From contig CBDDDL010000004.1 of the NCBI GenBank assembly GCA_965226645.1, forward strand, positions 558,001 to 622,000: 64,000 nt of DNA. The letters run 5' to 3'. Of this stretch, positions 29,181-37,920 are shown one piece after another (the first letter of the stretch is position 1; each line of letters opens with the position of its first letter). Origin of the DNA: Poriferisodalis sp965226645 (GTDB taxonomy: Bacteria; Actinomycetota; Acidimicrobiia; Acidimicrobiales; Poriferisodalaceae). The notes under the pieces are model-generated. The model saw only the letters and a program-made list of their open reading frames with translations. It ran no database searches and was not told the origin of the DNA. Position numbers and translations under genes: made by a program.

Positions 29181-30537
29181 ATGACTCGAATGGCTCACCG
29201 GAACGTCGGCTCCGGCACCGCGCAAATCGGTCGCCGTTCTTGGATGCTGAGGCGGGTCCATTTTCCTGTCGGTCGCAGCTGCTGCGGCTGTGCTGCTTGC
29301 GACGATGACGCCAGTCGCTGCACAGTCCGCCGGCGCACCCGATCGGCCCGCACGACCCACGGTCGACTCGTTCGATCACGAGTCGGTGACGATCTCATGG
29401 GATGACCCTGGTGACGCGAGTATCACCGGTCATCAGATCTTGCGACGCAACCGCAGCACAGATCCGATTGGGCCCTGGATCGTCATCCACGACAACACCG
29501 GTGACGCCGCAACGAGCTACACCGACGACACCGCGGAAGCCTCGGTCCGATACCGCTACCGGGTCAAGGCCCGCAACGCCCATGGACTGTCGCGTCGGTC
29601 CCCCTTTGCGGTTGTCGAGACCCCGGACGCGCCGTCCGAGCCTGTGGTCGAGAACCGCGACGAGAATGACGTCTCGATTCCGCCGATACCGGATGACACG
29701 CCGATGACATTGGCGCCCGGGACATTGGAGTCCGGGACATTGGAGTCCGCGACATTGGAATCCGACGATTTCGCGGACAGCACCGCCACGACCGGAACCA
29801 TTTCGGTCGGGGGCTCTGCCAGCGGTGACATCGAGACCAAGGGTGATCGCGACTGGTTCGCAGTCAGCTTGGTCGCTGGCACTGACTATCAGATCGACCT
29901 CAAAGGACAGCCGACCCGCAGCGGCACGCTGCGCGACCCGTACCTTCGAGGTGTCCACGACCCGGATGGCGATCTGATCGACCGCACCGACGACGACGAC
30001 GGCACCTACTACGACGACTACAACAATCGCAACAGCCGCCTGATGTTCAGGCCAATGTCGAGCGGAGTGCACTATTTGGCGGCGGGCGCCTATGGCAACC
30101 ATCTAGGCACCTACACGCTGTTTGTCGCGGAGCGGCCGGCTGACGACTTCGTCGCTGACCGTACGACAACCGGGGTCGCCGTCGTAGACGGCTCCGTCAC
30201 CGGCAATATCGAGGTCGTCGGCGACACCGACTGGTTCGCGCTCCAGATGGATGGACGCGGCAGATACCGAATCGATTTGAAGGGCGCGTCAACGGGCGAC
30301 GGCACGCTGTGGAACCCGTGGCTGAGCGGGTTGTACCACCGCATTGGGACCCTGATTTACGACTCTGATGACGACAACGGCGGTACGGGACGCAACAGCC
30401 GCGTCGAGTACGGCGCCGGCGGAAACAACGGGGTGATCTACATCGAAGTGGGCAGTGTCGACTCGACCGGCACCTACACGCTGTCGGTGACGCTCATACC
30501 CAACCAAACGACGTGCCACGGTGAACACTGTTCCTGA
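29181..30537 (+). CDS. secreted FN3/PPC protein, frameshift in the signal peptide
   Basis: ATG 29181 follows AGGGAGA with good spacing and reads MTRMAHRNVGSGTAQIGRRS, a basic leader. The hydrophobic core that should follow (FLSVAAAAAVLLATMTPVAA, then Q) lies in the +1 frame. A one-base indel is therefore needed near 29255-29264. The uninterrupted frame from GTG 29290 gives 415 residues: one FN3 domain (DHESVTISWDDPGDASITGH), a repetitive linker (SGTLESGTLESATLESDD), and two PPC repeats with DRDWFAVSLVAGTDYQIDL and DTDWFALQMDGRGRYRIDL cores. It is a shorter paralogue of the divergent gene at 25029-28808. Either a pseudogene at the secretion signal or a sequence error. Confidence 0.75.
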
Positions 30538-30618
30538 GTTGCGGGTTGTTGCTCGCGTTGCTGCTCTGACCGTCGTGTGCCGTGGCGTAAGGTTCGTTTT
30601 GAGGCGTGTGGCGTTCTT

Positions 30619-31890
30619 GTGACGTTTGTTCCGGGTGCGAGTTATTTCGGCGGGTCGTTGGCTGAGGTCGATCCTGAGGTGGCTGCTGCGCTTGACGGCG
30701 AGACGGCGCGTCAGGCCGGGGGGATCGAGCTGATCGCGTCGGAGAACCTCGTGAGCCGGGCCACTCTCGACGCACTCGCATCGCCGATGGTCAACAAGAC
30801 CGTCGAGGGCTATCCCGGTGCCAGGTACTACGGAGGCGCAGAGTTCGCCGATCGGATCGAACGCCTGGCCATCGAGCGCGCCATGGAGCTGTTCGGCGCC
30901 GCTTATGCCAACGTGCAGCCCCACTCCGGTTCCCAGGCCAACCTGGCGGTGTTCTTCGCGTTCCTGCGGCCCGGCGCCACCGTGCTCTCGATGGACCTGT
31001 CCGCCGGGGGCCACCTCAGCCACGGCGCCAACCCGAACATCTCCGGCAAATGGATGCACATCGAACGCTACGGCGTCGACGCCCAGGGGTTCCTCGACTA
31101 CGACCAGGTCCGAGACGTCGCCGTGGCCACCAGGCCCGAGCTCATCATCGCCGGCGGGTCCTCCTACCCCCGCGCCATCGACTTCGCGGCGTTCCGAGAC
31201 GTCGCCGACGAGGTCGGTGCGACGCTGCTGGTGGACATGGCGCACTGGGCCGGGCTCGTCGCCGCCGGGGTGCACGAGAGCCCCGTCCCCATCGCCGATG
31301 TGGTGACCACAACGACCTACAAGAACCTGCGCGGCGTGCGCGGCGGCCTCGTGCTGTCGCACCGCGCAGACCTCGCACGCAAGCTGAACTCCGCAGTCTT
31401 CCCGGGCGTCCAAGGCTCAGTCATACTCAACGCCGTCGCCGCCAAGGCCGTATGCCTCGGCGAGGCGCTGCAACCCGAGTTCAAGGCCTACGGCCGCGCC
31501 GTGCTCGACAACGCCCGCTCGCTCGCAGCCGCGCTGATGCAACGGGGCGTGGCCGTGCTCACCGGCGGCACCGACACCCCGATCGTGGTAGCCGACCTGC
31601 GCCCCTGCAACCTCACCGGCGCAGCAGCCTCCGACGCCCTCGAAGCCGCCGGGCTCACCGCGAACAAGAACAGCGTGCCCGACGACCCGCACCCGCCCCA
31701 GACCACCAGCGGCCTGCGCTTCGGGACCTCCGCCGGAACAGCACGCGGCCTCGACGCCGCAGCGTTCGCCCACATCGGCCACTGGATCGCCGACATACTC
31801 CAAGCCCTGACCGCCGGCGACACCGCCACCGTGACCGAACGCGTGCGCCACGACGTCGACGAACTCGTCGCCCACCACCCCATTTACTGA
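30619..31890 (+). CDS. glyA: serine hydroxymethyltransferase-family enzyme with atypical PLP-lysine motif
   Basis: 423 residues from GTG 30619; an in-frame GTG at 30577 gives 14 more and neither has a strong ribosome-binding site. Hallmarks of fold-type I SHMT are present: ELIASEN, YPGARYYGG, HSGSQANLAVFF, LSAGGHLSHG, VDMAHWAGLVA (D206, H209), the PLP lysine at K235, GGTDTPIVVADL and ANKNSVPDDP. SHMT interconverts serine and glycine with tetrahydrofolate. In canonical enzymes the lysine motif is TTTTHKTLRGPRGG; here it is TTTTYKNLRGVRGG. The His before the lysine is Tyr, the following Thr is Asn, and the Pro is Val. This suggests a divergent paralogue, perhaps acting on another beta-hydroxy or alpha-methyl amino acid (inference). 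No pathway neighbours are visible. Confidence 0.8.
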   Translation: MTFVPGASYFGGSLAEVDPEVAAALDGETARQAGGIELIASENLVSRATLDALASPMVNKTVEGYPGARYYGGAEFADRIERLAIERAMELFGAAYANVQPHSGSQANLAVFFAFLRPGATVLSMDLSAGGHLSHGANPNISGKWMHIERYGVDAQGFLDYDQVRDVAVATRPELIIAGGSSYPRAIDFAAFRDVADEVGATLLVDMAHWAGLVAAGVHESPVPIADVVTTTTYKNLRGVRGGLVLSHRADLARKLNSAVFPGVQGSVILNAVAAKAVCLGEALQPEFKAYGRAVLDNARSLAAALMQRGVAVLTGGTDTPIVVADLRPCNLTGAAASDALEAAGLTANKNSVPDDPHPPQTTSGLRFGTSAGTARGLDAAAFAHIGHWIADILQALTAGDTATVTERVRHDVDELVAHHPIY

Positions 31891-31928
31891 CACACACACC
31901 GACTCCGCCCAAGCCAAACCGAGGCTCG

Positions 31929-31944
31929 CGCCGGCGGGCCGGCG
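31929..31944 (+). terminator. perfect hairpin downstream of the SHMT gene
   Basis: CGCCGG and CCGGCG pair around CGGG, 39 bp after the TGA. No T-run follows, so it may be a terminator or merely GC-rich symmetry. Confidence 0.3.
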
Positions 31945-32588
31945 ACGCGCCACCAAGGCCTCTCTGACTGGAGCAGGTCACTCTTCGGTGATCTGTGCGG
32001 TGTGGTCAGCTGGTGGATGTGGATGGTCGCCTCTCCGCTCGGCTTTGCGCGGGCATCCGCGAATGACCGCCGAGAAAACGCAGCCAAGCGCCGCTGTCTC
32101 CGCCGATCGTTGCTGTGTTTCCGGCAACTATGCCGGAACAGCGGGGCGACCCTGAAGCATTTAGTGCCGCATGCCGGGATGCCGATGTTGTAGTTGGACG
32201 TGTTCAGAGTATTGAGGATCTTCGACCGGGAACAGGTCAGCCGGCCAAATGAGTGCAGGCGCTGCAGAAGGCGCTGGAACTTCTCGATCTCGGGCTGCAG
32301 CTGCTCCCTGATCTCGGATGAGGCACGCGACCAACGACGAACGCGTGTACGCGAGTGCGGACATCGTCGTGCATGGAAAATTCAAATCGGCGCAACTTCA
32401 CATCGGTCGCAGCCTTGGTCGGCATGAAATACGACGCCGAGAACGCCAAGACACTTCGTGGCACTGGACTTCTTGAACACTCGCCACTTAGGACAGTTCC
32501 ACGTCAATTCTGAGAGTTCAGATGAATGCTCGCTATCGAACGAGCGCTGAATGGTGCCCGAAATCGCATCAATTCCCGGTATGTCGTT

Positions 32589-32602
32589 GTGACGACTATC
32601 AT
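32589..32602 (+). promoter_or_regulatory. GTGACGAC-TATCAT promoter-like element
   Basis: TATCAT follows GTGACGAC. It lies about 190 bp upstream of the TetR gene and is the more distal of two such elements there. Confidence 0.35.
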
Positions 32603-32702
32603 GTACACCGAGATCCTCCAGGCACGTGCAGCAGTTCTGAAAAATGCCCTTCTGCAGCGACCGGAACCATCTTCGCAGTTGCGCCGAGACATTAAAGTAA
32701 TA

Positions 32703-32716
32703 GTAACAACTATGTC
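32703..32716 (+). promoter_or_regulatory. GTAACAAC-TATGTC promoter-like element
   Basis: It lies in the only strongly AT-rich stretch of the area, 78 bp upstream of the TetR ATG at 32795. The GTAACAAC octamer is identical to that at 62071-62078. Confidence 0.45.
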
Positions 32717-32794
32717 CTTATTCCCAAAAGACATGTAATTAAGCGCGCGATTATGAGGCAACACTCAATGTTTATGAGCTAGTCTGTAACGGCA

Positions 32795-33463
32795 ATGGCG
32801 CGCGAACCACTCTCTCGACCCGACGCTGCATCGATTACACGCGGCGAGTCACGCGGATCCCCACAGATCACGAAGCAACTCTTGGATGCCTCTGTCACCG
32901 TATTTGGACAGAATGGCTTTGAGTCGTCGAGGGTTGCCGACATAGCCCGCCGTTGCGGTCTGACGACCGGTGCCATCTATGCTCGCTGGCCGAACAAGCG
33001 CGAGATGTTCGTGGCCGCAGTCGAGTATGTCATGGGTCATATGACAGCGGGCGCTCTTGAAGACGCAAGAACCACATCTCCTGAGGAATGCACTGCCTTG
33101 GACGCCTTGGTCTCGAGCCTGGTGTCTCCAGACCGCGACCTCGCCAGAAGCCTGGTGCTGGAGGCATACGTGATCGCGAGACGAGATCCTCTCGTAAGAG
33201 AATGCGTCCTGGGATCCCTCATCGCGGAGGTCGAATCTCTCGCCTCCTTTGCCGCCGATGGCAAAGCGGATGGAGTGGTCGACGAATCTCTGAGCAATGA
33301 CGCGGTCGCGCTCTGCTGCCAAGCGCTTTCGATGGGCCTTCAACTGGTGTCAACCGTGCTTCGCGACGGGCACCACCTGCCGACGGACGACGACTGGATT
33401 ACGCTCGTCGCCCGACTCATGGCGGCGGTTGGGCCGCCGAATTCCGGCACCGACGCCGCCTGA
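32795..33463 (+). CDS. TetR/AcrR-family transcriptional regulator
   Basis: 222 residues. The N-terminal DNA-binding domain is clear: ITKQLLDASVTVFGQNGF, then SSRVADIARRCGLTTGAIYA and RWPNKREMF, with the helix-turn-helix at about residues 44-65. The C-terminal ligand-binding and dimerisation domain has no recognisable ligand signature. TetR proteins are usually repressors released by a small molecule and often control an adjacent gene. Here the neighbours are decayed sequence on both sides, so no target can be named. ATG 32795 is used; the upstream region carries two promoter-like elements. Confidence 0.88.
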   Translation: MAREPLSRPDAASITRGESRGSPQITKQLLDASVTVFGQNGFESSRVADIARRCGLTTGAIYARWPNKREMFVAAVEYVMGHMTAGALEDARTTSPEECTALDALVSSLVSPDRDLARSLVLEAYVIARRDPLVRECVLGSLIAEVESLASFAADGKADGVVDESLSNDAVALCCQALSMGLQLVSTVLRDGHHLPTDDDWITLVARLMAAVGPPNSGTDAA

Positions 33464-33569
33464 CAACAATCACGAGGGACCTCCCAACGGCGACGAAGCG
33501 AGTCGGACGCGGATCTGCCGGCCCACTCCCCCCACACATCTTCACTGTTTGGTGGAGGCATGATGTTGG

Positions 33570-34020
33570 ATTCATGCTGCCGGCTTGTGTTGGTGTCGAG
33601 CTTCGAACTCGATGGGTGTCAGCATGCCAAGCGAGGTGTGGTGTCGCTTGGCTGCCCAATAGGTGGACGGGGCCGATCCCGACGCCGTGCTCGGCGAGCA
33701 CGGCACCGATCGGCTCGACCCCGAACCGGCCACGGTGGGCGTCGATGAATTGGCTGCCACGGTCACCGACGAGTGCTCGGGCATCGGCGAGTCGTTCGTT
33801 GTGGCGCAGGAACAGGTTGGGGGCTGCTTGGGTGGTCCAGGCGCCGGCTGGGTGGGTGGTGATGCCGGCGCAGCACCGTCAGTCGGTGGCGTAACACGAT
33901 GATCTCGAGATTTTTGGAACGGCCCGAGCGCACGGCCAGACCGGCCAGCGCCGCGCGGAAGCGGTACAGAATGCGATACACGAGGCACGAGAATCGCAGC
34001 ACATCGTGCCTGGTCAGCAC
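33570..34020 (-). pseudogene. decayed IS3-type integrase/transposase
   Basis: The minus strand encodes, in different frames, an N-terminal segment (AGLAVRSGRSKNLEIIVLRH, then RLTVLRR) typical of actinobacterial integrase-core transposases, a middle piece (RGSQFIDAHRGRFGVEPIGA), and a C-terminal piece (YWAAKRHHTSLGMLTPIEFE). Order and orientation are right but most of the protein is deleted, so it cannot be active. It explains most of the otherwise empty 33464-34227 interval. Confidence 0.65.
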
Positions 34021-34227
34021 TCACGTCCGAATATCGGGCACCCACAGGGCTGGCGCCCGCGTTGCACGCGGACGCCAGCCCTCAGCTGTCACTCGATCGA
34101 AGCTGCCGGCTGCCGGAGCGGGCGGCCTGTACCGTCCCGGCAGCCGAACAAAGATTGCTGCTTGCTTACGGTATGTTGACTAGGCAGCCTTGCCTCCTCA
34201 GCATCGCCGAATAGTTCTTCCCAGTCG

Positions 34228-34650
34228 TCATCGTCCCCAAGTAGTCAATCCCGTGTGGTCTTGCTTCCACTCCACCGTGAGATCTTCAATATCGCTGTAT
34301 ACGATCTGGATGCGCTCGCAGCGTTCTTTGTAATCACTGGCATGTTTTAAAAACAAGGGTCCTGTGTTGACATCTGCGCCCGGAAGATCAACAAGCGCGT
34401 CATTTGTAATCTGCCTGCCCGCCAACTTTGCTGCTGTGAGGCGGGCACTGCTGCCGGCGATCTGCTCGGAGGTTTCGCTGACGACACTCGAGACCAAGAC
34501 GACGGCAAGGGCGGCGAGGCCGGCGACGGCGGCGACGATCAGCAGCCATTCCAGCGTTGTCAGGCCGCGCTCGTCGGACCGCGCATTGTGCGACCGCTTC
34601 CTCATCGCCGTCCACATTGGGCGGACAGGCCGCTTCGTCGTTCCGATCAT
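34228..34650 (-). CDS. orphan type IV/Flp-like pilin
   Basis: 140 residues. ATG 34650 is preceded by AGGGAG seven bases upstream. A basic leader (MRKRSHNARSDERG) ends at a prepilin-peptidase-type site: G followed by LTTLEWLLIVAAVAGLAALA, with glutamate at +5 of the mature protein and a long hydrophobic helix. The rest is a small soluble domain with two cysteines or fewer and no recognised family. The leader-helix junction DERGLTTLEWLLIVAA closely matches that of the pilin-like gene at 62707-63207 (DEGLITLEWLLIVAA), so the two are paralogues that probably use the same prepilin peptidase. No pilus machinery is adjacent; IS remnants flank it. Confidence 0.8.
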   Translation of the reverse strand: MIGTTKRPVRPMWTAMRKRSHNARSDERGLTTLEWLLIVAAVAGLAALAVVLVSSVVSETSEQIAGSSARLTAAKLAGRQITNDALVDLPGADVNTGPLFLKHASDYKERCERIQIVYSDIEDLTVEWKQDHTGLTTWGR

Positions 34651-34751
34651 CCAAGATCTCCCTGCATCTCATGTCGCGTTCACCGTCTTCGATGACGAAC
34701 GCGACGACCGGCCCGCGCACATGCCGGGCCTGCCGAAGTTGGCTTGAGACA

Positions 34752-34765
34752 ATGATAGTTGCAAC
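34752..34765 (-). promoter_or_regulatory. GTTGCAAC-TATCAT promoter-like element
   Basis: On the minus strand the palindrome GTTGCAAC is followed by TATCAT, about 100 bp upstream of the pilin ATG at 34650. It is the best match to the class together with 9735-9748. Confidence 0.5.
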
Positions 34766-34826
34766 TACCTGCCACCGACACCGTTAGCGTCCGAAGGCCC
34801 AGGCAGTCTGCACAGTGCAGTAATCT

Positions 34827-34850
34827 GGGGCTTCGCGTTTGCGCGTGGAG
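34827..34850 (+). repeat. left terminal inverted repeat of the ISL3 element
   Basis: It pairs with 48839-48862; the shared core is CTTCGCGTTT and GCGTGGAG. Confidence 0.8.
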
Positions 34851-34931
34851 TAGCTCGGTGAGGGTCCGGGCCGGGTAGGGAGGGATCCCCCAGAATCGGA
34901 GGTGTTCGAACCCTGATTCGGGAGGATCCCT

Positions 34932-36090
34932 GTGGCTGTTGACTTTACGCGTGCGGTGTTGTTGATCGTCGGTCTGGGTCCCGGCGTCGCGGTGACCGAG
35001 GTCGGGGGCCGGCACGGCGGCCCGCTGGTGATCGGGGTCGAGTTGGCCGCCCGGCCGTGCTGTGTGGGCTGCGGCGCCAAGGTGTGGGCTCACGACGCGA
35101 ACCTGGTGGGCCTCGCGTTTCTGCCGGCGTTCGGCCGTGCGGTGCGGCTTGTGTGGAACAAGCGCCGCTGGCGGCGCCCCAGCGGGTCGTGCGCGGTGCG
35201 CACCTTCACCGACCAGCAGCCGCGGATCGCGCCGCCCAGGGCGCGCATGACTGCCCGGGCGGCAAGGCACGCAACCCGCCGAGCAGGCGCCGGGCGTGCG
35301 ATCAAAGAGATCGCAGCCGAGCTGGGCGCCGGCTGGCACACGATGATGGCCGCGGTGCACCGCTGGGGCCGAGCGCTGCTCGAAGCCGATCCCGCACGCA
35401 TCGACGGGGTGACCGCTTTGGGTCTCGACGAGATTTTGATGTTCCGCCGCGGCCGGTACCGCCAAATGCACTGGGGCACCACCGTGGTGGACGCCCGACG
35501 AGGCATCCTGCTCGACATAGTCGCTGGTCGCAGCGCTGCGGGAGCGACCCGCTGGATCCAGGGACGCACCCTGCGATGGCGACAGCGGGTGCGCTGGGCG
35601 GTCATGGACCTGTCGGGCCCCTACCGCAAGGCATTCACCGACGCGTTGCCCAAAGCGATCCAGGTCGCCGATCCGTTCCATGTCGTCAAGCTCGCCAACG
35701 CAGCCGTCGACGACGTGCGCCGACGCGTCCAGAACGAGACCACCGGCGGGCGCGGCACCAAGGGCGACCCGCTGTATCGGATACGGCGGCTGCTGCTCAC
35801 AGCCGCCGAGCGGATCACCGACCGCGGCCACACCAAGCTGCGCGGCCTGCTCGCCGCAGGCGACCCCCGCGGCGAGGTCCGCGACGCATGGCATGCCAAA
35901 GAGACAGTGCGGCTGATCTACAGGATCCCCAAGCACAAGCTCGCCGTCAAAGCGCTCGACGAACTCGCCCGCGACCTGCGCGACGAAGCGTTCAGCCCCG
36001 AGCTGAACAAGCTCGGCCGAACCCTGGACCGCTGGAAAGCCCAGATCACGAACTTGCACAGGTCCCGCGTCACCAACGGCCGCATCGAGG
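34932..36090 (+). pseudogene. ISL3-family transposase, 5' part
   Basis: GTG 34932 has GGAGG six bases upstream. The 5' part encodes about 386 residues: a zinc-ribbon-like N-terminus (CCVGCGAKVWAHD), a helix-turn-helix (IKEIAAELGAGWHTMMAAVH), and a catalytic core with TALGLDEILMFRRGRYRQMH and VMDLSGPYRKAF, then ADPFHVVKLAN. The last native residues are SRVTNGRIEG, which include the catalytic glutamate region (canonical TNGxxEAxNN). The next codons belong to the inserted transposon; the missing end is at 48718-48849. Confidence 0.85.
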
Positions 36091-36271
36091 GAACCATTCT
36101 CTGGAGCGTGTCGGAGGGTGTCGTCGATGTCGCTGACGGGCATGTGGCGGGCTGTCGTGGACGCGTTCTCTGGAGTGTGTCGTTGGAGTCCGCGATGTTG
36201 CTGGCGGTGTGAGCTGGACAGTGCTTCGTTCGGTCTGCGCTCGCCGGTCGAGATGCGGTGGAGGTGGCCCT

Positions 36272-36448
36272 GTGAGGGTTCAGCGTGTGGTGATGCCGGT
36301 GACCGGCGCCAAGTCTTGGACGGTCGTCGACGATGGATGGGCTCTGGTGGAGCCGGTGGAGCGTTATCTGGCGCATCTGGCTGGCATCGAGCGTTCACCG
36401 AACACGGTGAGGGCCTACGCGCACGGTCTGCGGCTTTGGTTTGAGTTC
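36272..36448 (+). pseudogene. tnpA: tnpA tyrosine recombinase, 5' fragment
   Basis: GTG 36272 follows GGAGG at 36260-36264. The fragment encodes the start of the SAM-like core-binding domain (EPVERYLAHLAGIERSPNTV, then RAYAHGLRLWFEF). It stops at the TTC at 36446-36448 where the IS3-type element enters. The gene resumes at 40944 with TTC CTC GGG, giving FLGARRLVWDSVGVEDVSRF. Joining the halves restores one frame. Confidence 0.8.
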
Positions 36449-36478
36449 TGGGCTTCCCCCCATTTCGTGGAGGGTTGG

Positions 36479-37351
36479 TCAGTTGGTGTTGGCTAGTTCG
36501 TAGTCGGTCGGGCTGGTCATGTCGAGGGTGCTGTGGAGTCGTCGGGTGTTGTACCAGTCGGTGATCCAGGCGGCGATGTCGCGCCGTGCCTGGCAGCGGG
36601 TGGCCCAGGTGTTTTGGTTGACGAGTTCGTGCTGGAGGGTGGAGAAGAACGACTCGGCGGCGGCGTTGTCGAGTGCGCATCCCACGCGTCCGGTGGACTG
36701 GGTGACGCCGAGGCGCTCGCAGGCGGTCGCGAAATCTCCCGCTGTGTATTGGGATCCTTTGTCGGTGTGAAAGATGACTCCTGTGATGTCGCCGCCTCGG
36801 ATGGCGGCGGCCATGTTCAGCGCGGCCTCGGCGAGCTCGGCGGTGGGGTGGCGGTCCGAGGTGGCGAAGCCGACCACGCGGCGCGAGAACAGGTCGATCA
36901 CCGTGGCCAGGAACACCGGGCCTTCGCCGGTGGGGGCCTGCTTGAAGTCCCCGACCCAGCGGCGGTCGGGGGCCGCAGCGGTGAAGTCGCGCCCGAGCAG
37001 GTCCCCGGGGGCGGATCTGTTGCCGGCTGCGGTGAGGCCCCGCTGTCGCCTGCGGCGGCGGGCTGCCAGCCCTTGGCGGGACATCGAGGCCTCCACGGAC
37101 TTGCGCGACACCGCCCGTCCGTCTCGGCGCAGCTGCGCATGAACCCGCGGCGACCCGTAGGTCCCCTTGGAGGACTCAAAGCAGTCCCGCACCGCGGCGT
37201 CGAGGTCGGCCCGTCGGGCACGCACCTGCGAGTGCGGCCCGCTGCGCCACCTGTAGAACCACGACTCGCTGACGCCAAGCGCCCGGCAGGCGACCGCGTG
37301 GGGGATGCCATGATCGGTCCTCTGGGAAGCGACAAAGGCTGCGGTGCTCAC
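36479..37351 (-). CDS. IS3-family transposase OrfB (DDE integrase core)
   Basis: About 290 residues from GTG 37351 (VSTAAFVASQRTDHG), overlapping the end of OrfA as usual for IS3. It has an HTH_21-type segment (CFESSKGTYGSPRVHAQLRR) and the rve catalytic core with D (DRRWVGDFKQ), D (FHTDKGSQYT) and E (DNAAAESFFSTLQHELV), ending YNTRRLHSTLDMTSP. In functional IS3 elements it is made as an OrfA-OrfB fusion by -1 frameshifting. This ORF itself is intact. Confidence 0.88.
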   Translation of the reverse strand: MSTAAFVASQRTDHGIPHAVACRALGVSESWFYRWRSGPHSQVRARRADLDAAVRDCFESSKGTYGSPRVHAQLRRDGRAVSRKSVEASMSRQGLAARRRRRQRGLTAAGNRSAPGDLLGRDFTAAAPDRRWVGDFKQAPTGEGPVFLATVIDLFSRRVVGFATSDRHPTAELAEAALNMAAAIRGGDITGVIFHTDKGSQYTAGDFATACERLGVTQSTGRVGCALDNAAAESFFSTLQHELVNQNTWATRCQARRDIAAWITDWYNTRRLHSTLDMTSPTDYELANTN

Positions 37352-37637
37352 CTTGTCGCCTCGTTCACCCACAGGACCACGGATCGTTTGAGGACATCGC
37401 GCTCCATCTCCAGCTCCGCGCAGCGGCGCCGCAGCCTCACCAGCTCGGCACGCTCGTCGACATCCAGCATCGAATCGCCGGCTTGTCTCGCCGCTGGGCC
37501 GCGACCCAGTTGCCCAGCGTGCCCGCATGAACCCCCAGGTCACGGGCCACCACAGCGATCGGCTTGCCGGTCTCTGCCACGATCCGAACCGCGCCAGCAC
37601 AGAACTCCGGATCGAACTTCCTACGCATCTCAGGCAT
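37352..37637 (-). pseudogene. IS3-family OrfA with internal frameshift
   Basis: From ATG 37637: MRRKFDPEFCAGAVRIVAET, then GKPIAVVARDLGVHAGTLGNW, the usual helix-turn-helix of OrfA. The frame is lost at about 37465-37490, giving an early stop at 37437. The leucine-zipper part (ERAELVRLRRRCAELEMERD) continues in another frame. OrfA is therefore probably dead. Confidence 0.7.
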
Positions 37638-37920
37638 AGCTCCCTTTCCTCTAAGCCTGAATCCACCGATTGGCCTTTGGTGGGCGCGAACCCGGGTTCC
37701 CGGGTCGCACAGTGGCGGGTTGGGGTGGCGTCGGGTTGTTGGGGGTGTGAATCGCCCTGGTTTGGTGTGTCTCTGGGGCGTGTTGGGACTAGGGGTGCGG
37801 GTGTGGTTCGGGGTTGTCGACGCTGGGTTTGTGTGGGGGCGTCAGTTCCGGGCGGTTGGGGTCAGCCGGGAGGGTCCTGGCAGGGCTCGCAGGGCGCTGA
37901 GTGTGGCTCGGAATTGTGGG

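Larger units (their letters stand above)
31891..32794. other. 904-bp intergenic region, possibly holding a decayed gene
   Basis: No intact gene. A perfect hairpin lies at 31929-31944 and another, CCGGCA-ACTA-TGCCGG, near 32120-32135. Between about 32200 and 32515 the plus strand shows broken protein-like stretches in shifting frames (QALQKALELLDLGLQLLPDL, FKSAQLHIGRSL, KYDAENAKTLRGTGLLEHSP). These may be remnants of an unrecognised protein. Two promoter-like elements lie at 32589-32602 and 32703-32716. Confidence 0.4.

Noticed and set aside
32119..32136. CCGGCA-ACTA-TGCCGG hairpin as a terminator or operator
   Set aside because: Perfect but isolated, without a T-run or adjacent gene end. No function can be argued.
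34680..36680. Minus-strand open frame of 666 codons
   Set aside because: Antisense to the ISL3 transposase; no motif, and the plus strand has a full transposase signature with terminal repeats.
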